This document shows positions 60,570-64,000 of a stretch of 64,000 nt of DNA, in pieces. Numbering within the stretch: the stretch's first letter is position 1; each line of letters opens with the position of its first letter. The stretch is from JADCRZ01 sp039921525 (GTDB lineage Bacteria > Bacteroidota > Bacteroidia > Chitinophagales > Chitinophagaceae), in assembly GCA_039921525.1 (NCBI GenBank), contig JBDSBP010000575.1, forward strand, positions 12,808 through 76,807, given 5' to 3'. Below the pieces are notes generated by a model. The model was not told where the DNA came from. It searched no databases and saw nothing but the letters and a program-made list of their open reading frames with translations. The translations under genes and the position numbers were made by a program.

Positions 60570-63044
60570 ATGCGTACACTTTTTTATGTGATAAACCTGG
60601 TTTTTTGTTTAATGATGGGTCAGTATTCTTTCTCGCAGGATGTTTATTATTTCAGTAATGGCCTCGGAATTAGTTCACCCAGCCGCTATGGAAGAGAAGC
60701 CTTGTACACGGACCAACTTGCTTACCAGTTATATACCAATACATTAAAAAAACCGGTGGAAGGGGGAGCATTCGGTCTAAATGAGCAGGGACAAAGTATT
60801 GTTTGGCAGGTGATTAAAACGGATAGCCTTCACCGTTTCAGACCCGCACGCGGGTTCGGAGGATTTGGCAGCAGGGGAAGCGCCGGTTATTTATATTTAA
60901 CTTATTCCTCTCCCAAGGAAAAAATGGCCCTCTTAAATATTAAAGGTAACAGTAGCGTTTATTTTAATGGTGTATTGCATATGGGAGATGCCTATAGTTC
61001 CGGATGGTTATATATTCCTGTCAAACTAAAAAAGGGATTGAATGAAATTTATGTACGCGGACAATTCGTTACGGCAAGCCTGGTATTTCCTGTGAAGCCA
61101 GTTACCTTGAATACTGAAGATCCAACATTGCCATCTATTATAGTGAATAGTCAGAATAAAAACCTGGAGGGGGCTGTGGTGGTTGTTAATACATCTTCCA
61201 CAATTATAATAAACGCACAGCTCAAAGCTACAATAGCTGGTAAAGAAGTAATTACCTCTTTGCCGGAAATTCCTGCTTATTCCACCCGAAAAATAAAATT
61301 TGGTTTCAATGCAGATGATGTTAAAACCAAAGGGAAATATCCCTGTGCGCTAACACTAACCGATAGAAACAAAAGCCTGGATGAAACTACGATATCCATA
61401 GAAGCTGTAGACGCTGGCGATAAATATAGTTCAACCTTTACCAGCGCTATCGATGGAAGCCTTCAATATTTTGCGGTCACGCCGCAGTTACCCTCACACA
61501 GGCCTGGCTCAGCGCTGTTTTTGTCTGTGCACGGCGCCGGCGTGGAAGCCATAGGCCAGGCAAGGGCATACCAGTCAAAAGATTGGGGAACATTAGTAGC
61601 AGCCACTAACCGTCGCCCCCGGGGATTTAACTGGGAAGACTGGGGCAGGCTGGATGCGCTGGAAGTATTGGACATTGCGAAAAAAACCTTTAAACCAGAC
61701 CCACTTCATATTTATCTTACGGGTCATTCCATGGGTGGGCATGGAACCTGGTTCCTGGGTGCCACTTACCCGGATAAATGGGCGGCTATCGGTGCCTGTT
61801 CGGGGTATCCCACGTTAAAAGGATATGGCTCTGCAGATGGATTGATACCTGACAGCAGCAGTTCCGGCACGGAACAGATTCTGCTTCGTTCCAGTAACCA
61901 GAGTGATGTAATTCAACTGGCTACCAATTACAAACCTTTGGGTGTTTACGTTTTACATGGCGACGCAGATAAAACGGTTTCTGTTAATTATGCCCGGCAG
62001 ATGAGAAAAGTATTGGCAGATTTTCAAACTGATATGAGTTACTACGAGTATCCCAATGGAGAACATTGGTTTGGTGACCAAAGCGTTGATTGGAAACCGT
62101 TATTTGATTTTTTTAAATGGCATACCCGCTTAGCGGACAGTTCCATCAATACCATTGATTTTATAACCGCTAGTCCCGGCATATCTGCCAGCTATCGGTG
62201 GGCCACTATTCAACAACAGGTACATCCTTTGTTATATAGCCGAATCCGGCTCAACCGGAATAAGGGAATGAAAACGATAACCGGTTCTACACAAAACATC
62301 CAAACGCTTAAACTAAACCTGGAAGATTTTGGAAGTAACAGCTCTATAAAAATCACGCTCGACAGTCTTGTTCCGGTGTTTTATACCACCAAAGGCAACC
62401 AGGATAGTATTTTTCTTAAAAGAGAAAATGACCAATGGACGATAGCTGGTTTGCCCGAAACATTTGAGAAAGGGCCACAGCGTTATGGTACTTTTAAAGA
62501 TGCTTTCAATAATAGGATGATCTTCGTTTACAGTACTATTGGTACAAAGGAAGAAAATGAATGGAGCGTGAATAAAGCTCGTTATGATGCCGAGACCTGG
62601 TACTACCGGGGTAATGGTGCTGTAGATATAGTTGCAGACAAAGATTTTATTATGGACAGATACAAGGGTCGTGGCGTGATCCTCTTTGGAAATGCGAGTT
62701 CCAATGCGGCCTGGAAAATCTTGTTGAGTGATTGCCCCATACAGGTGGAACGCGGAAGTATAAAAGCAGGTAGCCAGGTATGGAAAGGTGACGACCTGGG
62801 AACTTATTTTGTGTGGCCCATTCGCAGTTCATCTTTCACCTCCGTTGCCGTGATTGGTGGTAGCGGGTTGAAAGGCATGAAAGCAAGTAATGCCAACCAA
62901 TATTTTGCCGGTGCCAGCGGTTTTCCTGATTTTATGATATTTAACCTGGATATGCTTAAAACCGGAAGTGCAGGAGTTAAAATGGCCGGGTTCTTTGATA
63001 ATAACTGGCAGTTAAATGAAAGTGATCTTGTTAAGAGTAAATAA
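60570..63044 (+). CDS. Secreted alpha/beta hydrolase, prolyl-oligopeptidase/esterase type
   Basis: 824 residues from the ATG at 60570 (MRTLFYVINLVFCLMMGQYSFSQ), chosen for its signal peptide; an in-frame ATG at 60423 would add 49 residues without one. A beta-rich N-terminal part is followed by the hydrolase domain with the nucleophile elbow TGHSMGGHGTW (about 391-401), Asp in LHGDADKTVS and His in YPNGEHWFG, a complete triad. It may act on polysaccharide esters or peptides outside the cytoplasm. Same strand as the fucosidase gene downstream (108 bp), suggesting a glycan-degradation unit. Confidence 0.85.
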   Translation: MRTLFYVINLVFCLMMGQYSFSQDVYYFSNGLGISSPSRYGREALYTDQLAYQLYTNTLKKPVEGGAFGLNEQGQSIVWQVIKTDSLHRFRPARGFGGFGSRGSAGYLYLTYSSPKEKMALLNIKGNSSVYFNGVLHMGDAYSSGWLYIPVKLKKGLNEIYVRGQFVTASLVFPVKPVTLNTEDPTLPSIIVNSQNKNLEGAVVVVNTSSTIIINAQLKATIAGKEVITSLPEIPAYSTRKIKFGFNADDVKTKGKYPCALTLTDRNKSLDETTISIEAVDAGDKYSSTFTSAIDGSLQYFAVTPQLPSHRPGSALFLSVHGAGVEAIGQARAYQSKDWGTLVAATNRRPRGFNWEDWGRLDALEVLDIAKKTFKPDPLHIYLTGHSMGGHGTWFLGATYPDKWAAIGACSGYPTLKGYGSADGLIPDSSSSGTEQILLRSSNQSDVIQLATNYKPLGVYVLHGDADKTVSVNYARQMRKVLADFQTDMSYYEYPNGEHWFGDQSVDWKPLFDFFKWHTRLADSSINTIDFITASPGISASYRWATIQQQVHPLLYSRIRLNRNKGMKTITGSTQNIQTLKLNLEDFGSNSSIKITLDSLVPVFYTTKGNQDSIFLKRENDQWTIAGLPETFEKGPQRYGTFKDAFNNRMIFVYSTIGTKEENEWSVNKARYDAETWYYRGNGAVDIVADKDFIMDRYKGRGVILFGNASSNAAWKILLSDCPIQVERGSIKAGSQVWKGDDLGTYFVWPIRSSSFTSVAVIGGSGLKGMKASNANQYFAGASGFPDFMIFNLDMLKTGSAGVKMAGFFDNNWQLNESDLVKSK

Positions 63045-63152
63045 ACGTATAAATCGCCAACCGGTACTGAACGAACGGTATCGTTTAAGATTCGGCCGGT
63101 TCAATCGTAATGGTTGTATCAGCTATTTCATTATCAACAAATCTAATATAAT

Positions 63153-64000
63153 ATGAAAAATACAATCCGTTTTCTTACCGTAGGGGTAATTGTTATTTGC
63201 CTGTTTGCGTTTACCGCAAACTTTGTTAACCAGTCTTATTCTAAAGCGGTAAAACCGCCAGCAGCATTGATGCCGGTTCCCACGGAGCAACAAATGGTGT
63301 GGCACGAGATGGAGCTTAATGCATTTATACATTTTACCACCAACACCTTTACTGGCCTGGAGTGGGGAGAGGGCAGCGAAAAGGAATCTGTTTTTAATCC
63401 AACGCAACTGAATGCGGAACAATGGGTGAAATCCTTAAAGGACGCGGGTTTTAAACAGGTGATCCTTACCTGCAAACACCATGATGGATTCTGCTTATGG
63501 CCGTCTAAATTTACCGAACACTCGGTAAAAAATAGCCCGTATAAGGGGGATGTTGTGAAAGACGTGTCCAATGCCTGTAAAAAACTGGGTTTGAAGTTCG
63601 GCGTTTATTTGTCACCGTGGGATCGTAATAATGCAAATTACGGTAAACCTTCTTACATCGATTATTACCGTAACCAGCTTAAGGAGCTTTTTACTAATTA
63701 TGGCACAGTAAGCGAAATGTGGTTTGATGGTGCTAATGGTGGCAACGGGTATTATGGCGGAGCAAACGAAACGCGTAAAATAGATCCGCTCTCTTATTAC
63801 GACTGGCCGAATACGTTATCCCTGGTGCGTTCCCTTCAGCCTAACGTTCTTTTCTTCAGCGACGCCGGTCCTGACATTCGCTGGGTTGGTAATGAAAGAG
63901 GTTTAGCGGGGCTTACCAATTGGAACATGATTAATTATGATACCCTGTATGCCGGAAAGCCCGGTATTGATAAAGTTTTAAATAGCGGTTCAGAAGATGG
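63153..64000 (+). CDS. Alpha-L-fucosidase (GH29), partial
   Basis: The gene starts at the ATG 63153 and runs off the right edge with 282 residues visible. Signal peptide-like N-terminus (MKNTIRFLTVGVIVICLFAF). GH29 landmarks are AFIHFTTNTFTGLEWG, ILTCKHHDGFCLWPS (His-His) and EMWFDGANG, where Asp is the catalytic nucleophile. It should release alpha-linked fucose from glycans at the cell surface or periplasm. The acid/base residue lies beyond the window. Confidence 0.9.
   Translation, partial: MKNTIRFLTVGVIVICLFAFTANFVNQSYSKAVKPPAALMPVPTEQQMVWHEMELNAFIHFTTNTFTGLEWGEGSEKESVFNPTQLNAEQWVKSLKDAGFKQVILTCKHHDGFCLWPSKFTEHSVKNSPYKGDVVKDVSNACKKLGLKFGVYLSPWDRNNANYGKPSYIDYYRNQLKELFTNYGTVSEMWFDGANGGNGYYGGANETRKIDPLSYYDWPNTLSLVRSLQPNVLFFSDAGPDIRWVGNERGLAGLTNWNMINYDTLYAGKPGIDKVLNSGSED

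Overview
The window looks like chromosomal DNA of a Bacteroidota bacterium, probably near Chitinophagaceae (inference). The signs are AT-rich DNA with weak Shine-Dalgarno sites, TAnnTTTG-type -7 boxes, CarboxypepD_reg-like and TonB-C domains, a TonB-dependent outer-membrane receptor, a DUF2911 lipoprotein-like enzyme, a 'MSVGEM'-type anti-sigma protein next to an ECF sigma factor, and an UpxY/NusG-like antiterminator in an exopolysaccharide cluster. No tRNA, rRNA, CRISPR array, prophage or intact insertion sequence was seen.

Layout. 1-4029 (minus): arginine operon head, GNAT acetyltransferase-argG-argC-argD (argD runs off the left edge), with a structured leader of about 250 nt. 4505-9176: GH3-family enzyme, the rplU-rpmA ribosomal operon followed by a 45-residue Ala/Lys/Pro DNA-binding-type protein, and a PolX-like protein with a broken polymerase motif but an intact PHP domain. 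9272-13821 (minus): mazG and a giant NtrY-like histidine kinase. 14086-20948: a secreted hypothetical protein and a signalling island with two histidine kinases and three NarL-type regulators. 21966-29317: PIG-L deacetylase, two micro-membrane proteins chained by stop/start overlaps to a sodium:solute symporter, and a TonB-dependent receptor. 29610-34533: DUF2911 protein, anti-sigma-like protein, ECF sigma factor, vWA protein. 34635-40325: xerD, a cysteine-cluster protein, YraN, manA, a DUF6580 membrane protein and a putative regulator. 40792-53838: exopolysaccharide cluster (Wzc-like kinase, UpxY antiterminator, Wzx flippase, Wzy-like polymerase, six glycosyltransferases). 54273-64000: methyltransferase, a decayed MacB/FtsX permease, FAD oxidoreductase, SDR, GreA-like protein, secreted esterase and the start of an alpha-L-fucosidase.

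The most striking non-coding signal is a set of intergenic short tandem arrays that all have period 7 although their unit sequences differ (GCTATCA/GATAGCC, TTAATTG/TTAATGG, AATTACG, CTCATAC, AGGTATG). Most lie directly after stop codons, and in several genes the stop codon is itself part of a repeat unit. Four loci carry the GCTATCA arm and its reverse complement in inverted orientation around a short spacer, forming hairpin-capable composite elements. Other dispersed repeats include a ~155-bp element present once in each orientation (15075-15229 and 38057-38210), a GC-rich palindrome (21015, 21114, 24475), a nested inverted repeat at 21405-21580 and a hairpin repeat at 29435-29509.

Functionally the window joins housekeeping (arginine, ribosome, mazG, xerD) with cell-envelope biology: manA may feed mannose-6-phosphate to the polysaccharide cluster, and the secreted deacetylase, esterase, fucosidase, symporter and TonB receptor suggest glycan scavenging (inference).
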